A stretch of 64,000 bases of DNA from CAZTDD01 sp964612675 (GTDB taxonomy: Bacteria > Hinthialibacterota > Hinthialibacteria > Hinthialibacterales > JAKPRU01), in NCBI GenBank assembly GCA_964612675.1, contig CAZTDD010000008.1, forward strand, positions 1 through 64,000, in the 5' to 3' direction. The translations under genes and the position numbers were made by a program. This document shows, in pieces, positions 1 through 8,524 of this stretch. The number at the start of each line of letters is the position of its first letter. The stretch's first letter is position 1. The notes below the pieces were generated by a model. That model searched no databases and had not been told where the DNA came from. It saw nothing but the letters and a program-made list of their open reading frames with translations.

Positions 1-15
1 CCCTCGGTTCAATAA

Positions 16-330
16 AATCAATGGTTTACGCAAATTAATGACGAATTTGGGCTAGAGTCGGTTCAGAACGGACCGCTGCAATTCAACAGAAAGAACAACC
101 TCCCATTCGGCGAGGCATGGAACACGGCGGAGAATTACAAATCCGGGAAAAGCTGTAGTCGCTGGGCGGGGGAGCTGAAAGGGATTTCTTTCGCATCGAC
201 ACTCGAGATTCCGTACGCGAATACGAGTGGAGCAGAAGTGACTGCCAAGACGGCACGACTATTCGGCGTGGATTTAGCGCGAGCGCTGCGCGTCTATCTC
301 GAAGGGCGTCCTGACCAGCCGAAAGAGTAG
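16..330 (+). pseudogene. C-terminal remnant of an M14-family zinc carboxypeptidase
   Basis: This forward reading frame encodes about 104 residues and ends in TAG. It contains a stretch reading LEIPYANTSGAEVT followed by a helical LFGVDLARALRVYL end. In M14 zinc carboxypeptidases the catalytic glutamate lies in such an E-I-P-Y-A segment near the C-terminus, so this looks like the last third of such an enzyme, which would cleave C-terminal residues from peptides or cell-wall stems. An in-frame TAA lies at bases 13-15 and there is no convincing start codon after it, so the piece is either a remnant or the downstream half of a frameshifted gene whose front lies outside the window. The zinc-ligand motif (HxxE) is not present in what is visible. 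The gene converges with metE. Family assignment is moderate and rests on the C-terminal motif only. Confidence 0.5.
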
Positions 331-350
331 CCGCACAAAGAAATGTGATC

Positions 351-2666
351 CTATACGGAAAACTCAGCGCGGATGGTTTTTGCCGCATCCACCATTCTCT
401 TGAGCGAAGGTTTTACCTCCTCCCACCGGCGTGTTTTCAGCCCGCAATCCGGATTCACCCACACTTGCTCGAGCGAGAGAGGCTGCAGGATCTTTCTGAT
501 AAGGGACTCCATTTCTTTCCGGGTTGGGACCTGCGGCGAATGGATATCGTAAACGCCCGGGCCGATTTCATTCGGATACCGATATCGCACAAACGCGTCA
601 AGCAACTCGAGCTGTGAGCGGGACATTTCAATCGAAAGAACATCGGCATCCATTCGCCCGATCGCTTCAATAATATCGTTGAACTCGGAATAGCACATAT
701 GCGTATGGATTTGCGTTTCGTCTCTCACACCCGAGGAGGCCAGGCGAAATGCATCCACCGCCCACGTCAAATATTCATTCCAATCGTCTCGTCGGAGAGG
801 GAGTCCTTCGCGAATCGCCGGCTCGTCGATTTGAATCACTCGCGCGCCCGCAGTTTCGAGATCGTTTACCTCATCCCGAATGGCCAGCGCGATCTGTTTG
901 CATGTTTCCGCGCGGGGCTGATCGTCACGCACAAATGACCACTGTAGAATTGTGACCGGTCCCGTCAGCATGCCTTTCACAGGCTTCTCGGTCAGTGACT
1001 GCGAGTATTTCCACCAATCGACGGTCATGGGTTGTTTTCGTTCAACGTCTCCGAAGATGATCGGCGGCTTTACACATCGCGACCCGTAGCTTTGAACCCA
1101 GCCGTTTTTCGTGGACGTATACCCGGAGAGCTGTTCGCCGAAATATTCGACCATATCGTTTCGTTCGAACTCACCGTGAACGAGCACGTCAATACCGATA
1201 TCTTGTTGAAAACGGATTGTCTTTTTGATTTCTTCTTTCAGAAAGGTCTCGTAATCCTGGCCGGATACCTTTCCCGACCGGTGACCTGCGCGCATCGACC
1301 GAACTTCTTTTGTTTGGGGAAAGGAGCCGATCGTGGTGGTCGGCAATAACGGCAGTTGCAGATGTTTGCGCTGTAGAGGTCTCCGTTGTTGATACGCATT
1401 CTTTCTCTCGAACATATCCTGTTCGACGCCTGCGACGCGCTTCTTCACGTCGGCGTTATGGACCTGCTCCGAACTGTGTCTCTGGCTGGACGCGTCACGG
1501 CTTGCCTTGAGAAAATCATCAACGGTCTCGCTTCCATCTGTGGCCGCTCTCGCAAGAACGGAGATTTCCTCCACCTTTTGTCTTGCGAATGACAACCAAC
1601 TTCGCAAATCTTTATGGAGGCCCGTCTCAAGCTCCAGATCGACAGGGGAGTGGAGTAGCGAACAGGAAGGCCCCACAAGGACCCGTTCCGAACCGAGCTT
1701 ATCCGTGGTTTTCTCGATTGTCTGAAGTGCCTGTTCGAGATCGCACCGCCAGATATTTCGACCGTTAATCAATCCGAGAGAAAGAGCCATGGAATCGGGG
1801 ATCGACTCCAATACGGTATCCAGTTGATTGGGCGCCTGGACCAGATCGACGTGCAAAGCGGAAATCGGAAGCTCCAGCGCCAAGGGAAGATTGTCGCGCA
1901 AATCTCCGAAATAGGTCGTCAATTGAATTCGTAACTCCGGAGATACGGAGGCAAGCCTTGAGAATGCTCTCTTGTATGCTTCATGCGCCGCCTGAGGTAG
2001 ATCGGTAACAAGACACGGTTCGTCGATTTGTATCCATTCCACACCGGCCTGTTGTAGGCGTTCGATCGTGTATTCGTAGACCTCCAAAAGGTTATCCAAC
2101 AACGATAATGGTTGTAATGTCTCGTCTCTCGATTTTCCGAGCAGAAGAAAGGATACCGGACCCAATAACACGGGTCTTGTAAGAATACCGAGAGATTGGG
2201 CTTCGAGAAATTCATCGATAGTTTTTGTCGAAGCGAAACGGAATACCATCCCTTTTTCAAATTCAGGTACAATATAATGATAATTTGTATCGAACCATTT
2301 TGTCATCTCCATAGCGGCAATGCCGGTACCGGCAGTCACGTCGGTTTTCGCGCCAGGCGTTACACCGCGTGCCATCGCAAAGTAGGTGTCGAGATCGACC
2401 TCGTTCCCCTGCCAAGCGAAACGCTTGGGCACGGCCCCCACCATCGCGACAGTATCGAGAACATGATCGTATAACGAAAAATCGTTGGAGGGGACGTGGC
2501 GAATTCCTGATTCTTTCTGTAAAAGCCAATGTTGTCTGCGAAGGGCTTGTCCGGTCTCAAGAAGTTCGGATTCGGAGGAGTTGCCCTGCCAATACGATTC
2601 GAGGGCTTTCTTCAGTTCACGTTTTGCCCCCATCCGGGGAAACCCGAGATTTGTTGCGATGACCAT
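351..2666 (-). CDS. metE: Cobalamin-independent methionine synthase
   Basis: The 771-residue product is full length for MetE, which transfers the methyl group of 5-methyltetrahydropteroyltri-glutamate to homocysteine to make methionine in the cytoplasm without B12. The N-terminal half begins with the family signature LGFPRMGAKRELKKALE. The C-terminal catalytic half carries TTTIGSFPQTKEVR and the zinc-binding set: HTHMC (His and Cys), SIEMSRS (Glu) and NPDCGLKTR (Cys). The start is the ATG at 2666, with a short purine-rich TGGAGA upstream and a plausible promoter (TTGCGT, 18 bases, TACAAT) about 30-55 bases ahead. A cobalamin riboswitch lies nearby but is on the other strand and points away, with an IS remnant in between, so it cannot lie in the metE leader. 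No metH is visible. Confidence 0.97.
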   Translation of the reverse strand: MVIATNLGFPRMGAKRELKKALESYWQGNSSESELLETGQALRRQHWLLQKESGIRHVPSNDFSLYDHVLDTVAMVGAVPKRFAWQGNEVDLDTYFAMARGVTPGAKTDVTAGTGIAAMEMTKWFDTNYHYIVPEFEKGMVFRFASTKTIDEFLEAQSLGILTRPVLLGPVSFLLLGKSRDETLQPLSLLDNLLEVYEYTIERLQQAGVEWIQIDEPCLVTDLPQAAHEAYKRAFSRLASVSPELRIQLTTYFGDLRDNLPLALELPISALHVDLVQAPNQLDTVLESIPDSMALSLGLINGRNIWRCDLEQALQTIEKTTDKLGSERVLVGPSCSLLHSPVDLELETGLHKDLRSWLSFARQKVEEISVLARAATDGSETVDDFLKASRDASSQRHSSEQVHNADVKKRVAGVEQDMFERKNAYQQRRPLQRKHLQLPLLPTTTIGSFPQTKEVRSMRAGHRSGKVSGQDYETFLKEEIKKTIRFQQDIGIDVLVHGEFERNDMVEYFGEQLSGYTSTKNGWVQSYGSRCVKPPIIFGDVERKQPMTVDWWKYSQSLTEKPVKGMLTGPVTILQWSFVRDDQPRAETCKQIALAIRDEVNDLETAGARVIQIDEPAIREGLPLRRDDWNEYLTWAVDAFRLASSGVRDETQIHTHMCYSEFNDIIEAIGRMDADVLSIEMSRSQLELLDAFVRYRYPNEIGPGVYDIHSPQVPTRKEMESLIRKILQPLSLEQVWVNPDCGLKTRRWEEVKPSLKRMVDAAKTIRAEFSV

Positions 2667-2695
2667 TAGTATATTTCTCCATCTGTGGTTGAATG

Positions 2696-2725
2696 ATTGT
2701 ACAAGAATTCTTTACAGTAACGCAA
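2696..2725 (-). promoter_or_regulatory. Putative sigma-70-type promoter of metE
   Basis: Read on the minus strand, a TTGCGT box and a TACAAT box are separated by 18 bases and end about 30 bases before the metE ATG. The -10 box differs from consensus at one position. This is a pattern match only; no transcription start is known. Confidence 0.45.
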
Positions 2726-2799
2726 TTGTTATTATATTCGTAAGTCTAATGTGATCCAAGAGCTCCTGATGAGAATTTTATTGTCTTTCTCTGGGAATA

Positions 2800-3330
2800 A
2801 AACCCTGGCCTTCAAGCGAAGTCTTCAGATAGAATGGAGGTATGAGTGAGTACAGGACATCATCCCATGCGAAGTATAGCCTGCATATCCACTTAGTGTG
2901 AGTAACGAAGTATCGGAAGAAGGTGTTGAGCGGGGAGATTGCGAGACGGACAAGAGAGTTGATCCGGGAGATCTGCCGGACGAACGAGGTAGAGATCATC
3001 AAAGGGCATGTATCGAGAGACCATGTGCACCTGCTTGTGTCCATGCCGCCGTTCCTGTCGGTGAGTAAACTGGTGGGGTACATAAAGGGAAAGACTTCGC
3101 GGAAGAACCAGCAAGAATATACAGAGAAACGGCGGCGATTCTGGGGGCAGCACCTCTGGGCACGAGGATATTTCGCGGCGAGTAGCGGTAATGTGACGGA
3201 CGAGGTGATAAAGGCGTACATCGAACAACAAGACCTTGAAAAGGATGACGACTTTCGAATCACGGAATCTTAAGACGGCTTCAGCCGTCTATCAAACCCC
3301 TCGCCTTCAGGCGAGGGTGGTTTAGTATAA
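2800..3330 (+). mobile_element. Decayed IS200/IS605-family insertion element
   Basis: The element contains a Y1 (HUH) transposase reading frame flanked by subterminal hairpins, as IS200/IS605 elements have instead of terminal inverted repeats. On the left an imperfect hairpin around CCTTCAAGCGAAG lies near 2808-2821. On the right a perfect 8-base-stem hairpin (AGACGGCT...AGCCGTCT, 3273-3290) follows the gene, then CCCTCGCC-TTCA-GGCGAGGG at 3298-3317. The left and right ends share CCTTCAnGCGAnG, which fits element ends. Exact cleavage sites cannot be fixed by eye, so the limits are approximate. The transposase has an internal stop, so the copy is probably immobile unless served in trans. Confidence 0.7.
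2842..3273 (+). pseudogene. tnpA: IS200/IS605-type TnpA transposase with a nonsense codon at position 20
   Basis: Reading from the ATG at 2842, preceded by GGAGG, gives a typical IS200 TnpA start ending in SLHIHLV, then TGA at 2899-2901, then VTKYRKKVL. Family members normally have Trp at this position (HLVWVTKYR), so TGG has become TGA. After the stop the frame continues uninterrupted to the normal end: the HUH motif is seen in DHVHLL, and the catalytic tyrosine is probably in the C-terminal helix YIEQQDLEKD. Total length would be 143 residues, normal for the family. TGA is a normal stop elsewhere in this window (for example at the ends of the DsrE gene and the MmpL/AcrB-type gene's upstream partners), so recoding to Trp is unlikely. 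The single-strand transposase is therefore predicted to be inactive. Confidence 0.8.
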
Positions 3331-3379
3331 GAGAAGAAAAAGAGTTGCATGAATCATGAATATACAGAACAGATCACTT

Positions 3380-3550
3380 GAACCCGGTATCGTGATCGTC
3401 TAAAATGCGAGGAAAAGGGAAGCCGGTGAGAATCCGGCGCGGTCCCGCCACTGTAACCGGGAACGAAACCTCACATGCCATTGTTCACTTGGGTGAATGA
3501 GAAGGCGAGGAAGTAGGCGAGTTTCAGGCCCGGAAGCCAGGATACCTTCA
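3380..3550 (+). promoter_or_regulatory. Cobalamin (adenosylcobalamin-type) riboswitch
   Basis: The conserved cobalamin riboswitch core is readable: AAGCCGGTGAGAATCCGGC, CGGTCCCGCCACTGT and the terminal B12 box GGAAGCCAGGATACC. A closing stem is formed by GGTATC (3386-3391) with GATACC (3541-3546). The aptamer is complete and on the plus strand, about 35 bases before a 34-codon ORF with its own GAGGAG ribosome site and about 450 bases before a methyltransferase gene. Cobalamin riboswitches normally repress B12 synthesis, transport or B12-independent isozyme genes. Here the natural target, metE, lies upstream on the opposite strand, so the regulated gene is uncertain. Confidence 0.95.
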
Positions 3551-3581
3551 ATCATAACTTAGCAAACCGAGGAGAATGCTA

Positions 3582-3686
3582 ATGAATTTCACATTATTCT
3601 ACCTGTCTTTTATCCCTGTTTTGTTTGTTTTCTTGTTCAAAAGGAATCATCTCTGTTATAAGACTTTGCTTATTGAAAAACCGTGA
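3582..3686 (+). CDS. 34-residue hydrophobic peptide directly under the cobalamin riboswitch
   Basis: The ATG lies 35 bases after the riboswitch B12 box and 7 bases after GAGGAG, the best ribosome site between the aptamer and the methyltransferase. The peptide is short, strongly hydrophobic for about 18 residues (FYLSFIPVLFVFLF) and then basic, so it could be a single-span membrane peptide. I do not recognise it. It might be the stub of a lost cobalamin-uptake membrane protein, a leader peptide used by the riboswitch expression platform, or chance. Its position is the main argument for it being translated. Confidence 0.4.
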   Translation: MNFTLFYLSFIPVLFVFLFKRNHLCYKTLLIEKP

Positions 3687-3799
3687 GTCAGCAATGGTCT
3701 GTGGTTCGCATTTTCTCATTTTCTGTGAGTCGTGAGAGGGAATAACTGGAATCGTTGCTTTCCGCGTTGGTTCTACGCCTGTGTGAAGGCAGAGACGTA

Positions 3800-3939
3800 T
3801 TCCTCGTGCGAGGAAATGGGAAAGGTGTGTTCGAATTTCAGGCGAGAGCTTGTCGTATTGTGAATCGGTTCGCGCACGGAAACGCGTAGCGTGGTAAACC
3901 GATCGGCATATTTGTAAACGAATGTGTGTTAAACACATT
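3800..3939 (+). other. Hairpin-rich leader between the riboswitch and the methyltransferase
   Basis: About 310 bases separate the short peptide from the methyltransferase and contain no convincing gene. Three perfect stems occur in it: TTCCTCG-TG-CGAGGAA (3800-3815), a longer structure closed by ATCGGTT (3864-3870) and AACCGAT (3897-3903) with inner CACG/CGTG pairing, and AATGTGT...ACACATT (3921-3939). None is followed by a uridine tract, so they do not look like simple terminators. They could be a structured 5-prime leader, an sRNA or remnant DNA. Confidence 0.4.
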
Positions 3940-3997
3940 TGAAACCGTCGATGTAAAGCGAAATTCTACGCATTATTATTCATAAGGAGGAGATATT

Positions 3998-4783
3998 ATG
4001 AGAGCAGTGGTTACGGAAGAGTATTCGATACGATTTCCTATGGTCGGTGATCATTTGGATCAAGATGAAGAATATTTCTGGATGAAGTTCGACAATGAAA
4101 CGGAGACAAGAGTACGCCTTCACGATTATGATCGGCTTTTTAGTATCCCGGGTCTCTATGAATCGATATTTTATGATAAGCTGAAATGTAATTCGCCGAA
4201 GACGATTCGATCCTTGCTCGATAATGCCTTGATCGAATATGAACTCAATCCATCGGAATTGCGTGTTCTTGACATTGGCGCTGGGAACGGCATGGTTGGA
4301 GAACAGTTTGTAGAGCTGGGGGTAAAGGAAATTATCGGAGTGGATATTATTGAAGAGGCGGCTCTCGCAGCGGATCGCGACAGGCCTGGTATTTATACGG
4401 ACTTCTTTGTTGCAGATTTAACCGAGTTGCGGTCCGAAACGCGTGAGTCTTTGTCGAGGTATGGTTTCAACTGTTTGAGTTCCGTTGCGGCTTTGGGGTT
4501 TGGAGATATTCCGCCCCTTGCGTTTGCAGAAGCGTATAGCTTTATATCCACGCCCGGCTGGATTGCGATAAACATTAAGGACGCGTTTCTGAGTGAATCG
4601 AAGGATGTGTCGGGATTCTGTAAATTGATTCGTCGCATGATTAAGGCAGAGAAAATCGACGTTGTGATCCAACATAGATATTGTCATCGCGTATCGCTGA
4701 GTGGAAAACCTCTGTATTACGATGCGATTATCGCAAGGAAGAGGGGAGAGATTCCGACCGGGTGGTTCGATGGGGTGGAGTAA
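3998..4783 (+). CDS. Class I SAM-dependent methyltransferase
   Basis: The 261-residue soluble protein has the glycine-rich SAM-binding motif I as VLDIGAGNGMVGEQF near residues 90-105, followed by an acidic motif II (IIGVDII) and a post-motif TDFFVADLTEL, the order of a Rossmann-type class I methyltransferase. An N-terminal segment of about 60 residues precedes the fold and is unusually acidic and aromatic (DQDEEYFWMKF). No substrate domain can be recognised, so the methylated target is unknown. The start is well fixed by AAGGAGGAG just upstream of the ATG. It is the first sizeable gene downstream of the cobalamin riboswitch and could be part of its transcript. The next gene begins about 160 bases later. 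Confidence 0.8.
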   Translation: MRAVVTEEYSIRFPMVGDHLDQDEEYFWMKFDNETETRVRLHDYDRLFSIPGLYESIFYDKLKCNSPKTIRSLLDNALIEYELNPSELRVLDIGAGNGMVGEQFVELGVKEIIGVDIIEEAALAADRDRPGIYTDFFVADLTELRSETRESLSRYGFNCLSSVAALGFGDIPPLAFAEAYSFISTPGWIAINIKDAFLSESKDVSGFCKLIRRMIKAEKIDVVIQHRYCHRVSLSGKPLYYDAIIARKRGEIPTGWFDGVE

Positions 4784-4942
4784 TAGGTATTCGCGAGAGG
4801 TGCGAGAAGTACGTCCATGGCGAGGAGAGAAGATGCCGGTGGAGGCTGGAGCCGCATTATTTTGCCCTTCCAAATGGAGGCGTTCTGTGCGAAATTAGGC
4901 GCATTTGGAAGTACACAGATTCCGTCCTTCATGGAGGGTAAA

Positions 4943-7039
4943 ATGGGGAAAGGGACTATTCTATTCGCGATTTCTTTCGTTTCACTCGTGTCCGTATCTC
5001 CTGCGCTTAGTCAACCGATTACGACGGGTACACTCATCGAGGAGATGATCGATCTGCACCGCCTCGCGGAGTTTCCGAGTCCAGCGTATAAGACGATACA
5101 GTTTTCATCGTACGATCATCGGAGCAGTCTTCCCGGAGGTCCCGATTGGTTTGCGAATTCGGACGGGTTCGGCGGGGAGCCGATACCGAATTTCGAAGCT
5201 GTTCTGGTAGAACCGGGTGAGGATGGTATCGGTGAATATCTGATTTGTGACGTTCGCGGACCGGGCGCGATTGTTCGGGTGTGGACCGCGCTGATCAAAG
5301 GGACAATCCGGCTGACAGTAGACGATACCGAAACACCTGTCTACGAGGGACCTGCGCAGGAATTCCTCCTTCGGCCCTGGGATTCCTATATCGAGCGGGC
5401 GGGTCTCAGGAAATCGGTTTTCGACGGGACATTCGCTCAACGAAATGCAGGATATTATCCGATTCCTTTTGCGGAGCGGTGCCGCATTGTTTGGATAGGG
5501 AATGTAAAAGAGATTCACTTCTATCAAATCCAGATTCGTGTGTACGAACCTGGCACGGATATTCAGACCTTTTCTCCGGGCGACCTAAAACAGTATCGAG
5601 ACGAAATCCAGCAAGCAGCCGGCGTTTTAAGCGATCCCGATGGCAACTGGGAGTTTCAATCATCCCGCTCTCCCGAGCCGATAGCCGCGAGAATCACGGA
5701 AAGACAGTCGCAAATAGTATTTGAATCTGAGGGAGCGGGGGCGATAGAGTGTCTCTCCCTGCGGCTTCGCGCCCGCGATTTGGACAAAGCACTCCGTCAA
5801 TCGATTCTCCACGTCTCATTTGACGGTTACCCGTGGGGGCAGATCCAATCTCCTGTAGGAGATTTCTTTGGAGCTGCACCGGGGATCAATCCATTCAATT
5901 CGGTTCCTTTTACCGTGCGCCCGGATGGGACGATGGTATGCCGTTACTATATGCCGTTTGAGAAACACGTGCGCATACAGATCGATAACCGCGGCGAACA
6001 GCCGGTGACCGTGACCGGATCGGTATTGCTTTCCGATTACGATTGGAAGCCGGAACGATCGATGCACTTCCGTGCACGCTGGCGCGTCGATCATGACATG
6101 GTGGCCTCGAACCAGGCCGTGCAGGACATGCCGTATCTGGTCGCGGATGGCAAGGGTGTGTATGTCGGTACGAGTACGATTTTGCTCAACCCGAACAACG
6201 TTCCCAGTTCTGGTGGAAACTGGTGGGGTGAAGGCGATGAAAAGATCTTTGTGGATGACGACCAGGTTCCGTCGACATTTGGGACGGGTTCCGAGGATTA
6301 TTATAACTACGCGTGGTCGTCGAGCGATATTTTCCTCTTTCCGTATTGCGGCCAGCCGCGAAACGACGGCCCCGCGAACCGGGGATTCGTCACGAACAAT
6401 CGCTGGCACATCCTCGATCCCTTGCCATTCAAGGATCGCATCAACTTCTATATGGAGTTGTTCAGTCATGAGCGGACCCCGGGAGTTTCGTACGCTCGAA
6501 TCAGCTACCATTACGGATGCCCCGGACTAAGGGACGACCATCTTCCTATCACCGATGAAGACGTCCGATACCTGGAATTGCCGGAGGACTGGGAGCCTGC
6601 GGCACGCGGTGCCGCCCGGGATTCTGTTTTTTATCAGGCTGAGGAACTCGTTGAAGGAGACCCGGATTATGGGCTGCGCAAAGGCAGGCTCTGGGCGCGG
6701 GGAGAACTTTTTGTGTGGAATCCCGAAAGACGCGGAAATGAATTAATTCTGACAATACCCGTGCAAGAGGACGGCGATTATGTGATTCATATCACTGCGG
6801 CTCTCACCTGCGATTCCGGCAAGTTTTCTGCGCGGTTGGATGGACAGCGCCTGCATTTCAATGGCAAGGACGAAACGAGCCTTTTCGTTCCTCATCGAAC
6901 GCTGCTGCGCAATTTTGGTTCGGAAAAAAGACACCTGACAAAAGGGAAGCATGAGCTTCTCTTAAAGCATGAAGGGGTTGCCGAAGACGATACACAGGGG
7001 TCCATCGGCTTGGACTTCTTGTGGGTGCAAAAACGATGA
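4943..7039 (+). CDS. Secreted GH172 (DUF2961) glycoside hydrolase
   Basis: I start the gene at the ATG at 4943, preceded by GGAGGG, because it gives a clean signal peptide (MGKGTILFAISFVSLVSVS) ending near ALSQ; the frame is open further upstream but that part is not protein-like. The 698-residue product carries the DUF2961 core, now classed as GH172, whose characterised members act on fructofuranose and arabinofuranose linkages. The hallmark GTGSEDYYNYAW, with a conserved catalytic-type Glu, is at about residues 450-460. A C-terminal beta-sandwich of about 150 residues (from FYQAEELVEGDPDYG) resembles a carbohydrate-binding module. It overlaps the next gene by 4 bases (ATGA), implying translational coupling. 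The actual glycan substrate cannot be read from the sequence. Confidence 0.88.
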   Translation: MGKGTILFAISFVSLVSVSPALSQPITTGTLIEEMIDLHRLAEFPSPAYKTIQFSSYDHRSSLPGGPDWFANSDGFGGEPIPNFEAVLVEPGEDGIGEYLICDVRGPGAIVRVWTALIKGTIRLTVDDTETPVYEGPAQEFLLRPWDSYIERAGLRKSVFDGTFAQRNAGYYPIPFAERCRIVWIGNVKEIHFYQIQIRVYEPGTDIQTFSPGDLKQYRDEIQQAAGVLSDPDGNWEFQSSRSPEPIAARITERQSQIVFESEGAGAIECLSLRLRARDLDKALRQSILHVSFDGYPWGQIQSPVGDFFGAAPGINPFNSVPFTVRPDGTMVCRYYMPFEKHVRIQIDNRGEQPVTVTGSVLLSDYDWKPERSMHFRARWRVDHDMVASNQAVQDMPYLVADGKGVYVGTSTILLNPNNVPSSGGNWWGEGDEKIFVDDDQVPSTFGTGSEDYYNYAWSSSDIFLFPYCGQPRNDGPANRGFVTNNRWHILDPLPFKDRINFYMELFSHERTPGVSYARISYHYGCPGLRDDHLPITDEDVRYLELPEDWEPAARGAARDSVFYQAEELVEGDPDYGLRKGRLWARGELFVWNPERRGNELILTIPVQEDGDYVIHITAALTCDSGKFSARLDGQRLHFNGKDETSLFVPHRTLLRNFGSEKRHLTKGKHELLLKHEGVAEDDTQGSIGLDFLWVQKR

Positions 7040-8505
7040 AGAGAATGCGCGGTAAAATAGATCTGGCCTATTTGTGTATCTTTTTTAGTTTTTCTGTTGT
7101 AGGATCGCTGGCGGCGGATAGTCCGTCTTTGGTTCGCCCGTTGATATCGAATGGCTCATATACCGAGGCGATTCGACTTTTGGAGGAGATGGCGTTGTCA
7201 CAAGATGTTGGGGCGACAAAACGAGATACACTGCTATGGGAAGCCGAACGGCTTCGGCGGATCCAGTCCGACTATTCACTTTCCGAGCAGGATATTCGAA
7301 GACAGCTGCATCGACGTATCCCCGACTTTACCGACAATGAATTTGATTTGTGGAAACAGAAGGGGCTCTTCGACTGGCGGCAAATCGACGGTCACTCCCG
7401 GTTCCTTTATTGTAGTGTGAGCAATCTCTTTCACCGCTACCCGAAAATCCGTAAACGAAGCGCGTCTTACGGCGAAGAACCGTTTGCGGCGTCTCTTGCC
7501 CGTATTGTAAGCTCCACAAAGACGCTTACCGATGCTGATGCGCGGTTACGTGGGGCGCGTCGTTTCCATATCCGAATGAAACTTGTCGTTGGAAAGGGCA
7601 CTATCCCTGCCGGTGAGACCGTCCGATGCTGGCTTCCGTTTCCAAAGCAATGTTCCTTCCAGCAGAATGTGGAACTCCTATCGAGTACCCCGGAGGTTTC
7701 CTTTACCGCACCCCCGACCGCCACACACCGGTCCGTCTATTTAGAACGGGAAAGCCGTGCCGATTCCGCAACAAGTTTCTCTATAGAGTATGCTTACACA
7801 TCTATTCCCCGTTATTTTTCCATCGACCCGGATCGTGTCACACGTTCTGTACCCGATAATCTCCGGAAATATATGGAAGAAGAACCTCCTCACCTTGTTT
7901 TTCTACCGGAATTCGAGATGCTTTTGAAAGAAGTAGTGGGTTCCGAAACGAATCCCTATTATGCGGCAAAAAGGATTTATTTGTGGCTCTCGGAGAACAT
8001 GAAATATAGTTACGCCCGCGAGTATTCTACTATCCGCAACATCAGCAAGTATGCATTCAACCATCGGTATGGCGATTGTGGACAGATAACGCTTCTGTTT
8101 ATGGTTTTATGCCGTATGTCCGGAATTCCGGCTCGTTGGGAGTCCGGCTGGATGCTGTACCCGGATTTAGTCAATCTTCACGACTGGTGTACGATTTACC
8201 TCGATCCGTATGGTTGGGTTCCGGTCGACCCCAATTTTGGTGTGGAAGCCATAAATTCGTGGGACACGCTGAAATCAGGTGAACGGAAATCCATCAGGGA
8301 ATTCTATTTCGGGAACATGGATCCGCATCGCCTTATTGTCAACTCGGATCACGGGAAATCGTTTATTCCACCGAAGAGACATTTTCGGTCGGACACGGTC
8401 GATTTCCAGAGGGGAGAAGCGGAGACAGACGATGAAAATGTCTATTACGATCGGTTTACCTACGATCTTGAGATTCTCTCCAGTAAACCCACGGATTCGC
8501 CTTGA
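7036..8505 (+). CDS. Secreted transglutaminase-like domain protein
   Basis: The chosen ATG overlaps the stop of the GH172 gene (ATGA). The 489-residue product has a basic start and hydrophobic stretch (IDLAYLCIFFSFSVVGSLAA) that serves as a signal peptide. An N-terminal helical region of about 150 residues precedes a beta domain and then a transglutaminase core with the Cys-His-Asp triad: YGDCGQITLLF, NLHDWCTIYL and WVPVDPNFG. In bacteria this fold is usually a protease or amidase rather than a cross-linker. Coupling to a secreted glycosidase suggests a role in processing extracellular glycopeptide or protein material, which is inference. Confidence 0.82.
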   Translation: MKRMRGKIDLAYLCIFFSFSVVGSLAADSPSLVRPLISNGSYTEAIRLLEEMALSQDVGATKRDTLLWEAERLRRIQSDYSLSEQDIRRQLHRRIPDFTDNEFDLWKQKGLFDWRQIDGHSRFLYCSVSNLFHRYPKIRKRSASYGEEPFAASLARIVSSTKTLTDADARLRGARRFHIRMKLVVGKGTIPAGETVRCWLPFPKQCSFQQNVELLSSTPEVSFTAPPTATHRSVYLERESRADSATSFSIEYAYTSIPRYFSIDPDRVTRSVPDNLRKYMEEEPPHLVFLPEFEMLLKEVVGSETNPYYAAKRIYLWLSENMKYSYAREYSTIRNISKYAFNHRYGDCGQITLLFMVLCRMSGIPARWESGWMLYPDLVNLHDWCTIYLDPYGWVPVDPNFGVEAINSWDTLKSGERKSIREFYFGNMDPHRLIVNSDHGKSFIPPKRHFRSDTVDFQRGEAETDDENVYYDRFTYDLEILSSKPTDSP

Positions 8506-8524
8506 CTGAATGAAGGGCCGTGCC

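Noticed and set aside
2899..2901. TGA decoded as tryptophan in the transposase
   Set aside because: Many genes in the window end at TGA, for example the GH172, DsrE and fourth-pseudopilin-neighbour genes, so a changed genetic code is not credible; a nonsense mutation is simpler.
351..3550. Cobalamin riboswitch control of metE
   Set aside because: The switch is on the plus strand and lies outside and antisense to any metE leader, so it cannot regulate metE in cis in the present arrangement.
3594..3938. 114-codon minus-strand frame under the cobalamin riboswitch region
   Set aside because: It lies opposite the riboswitch leader, has no ribosome site and shows no domain; the plus-strand hairpins explain the region better.
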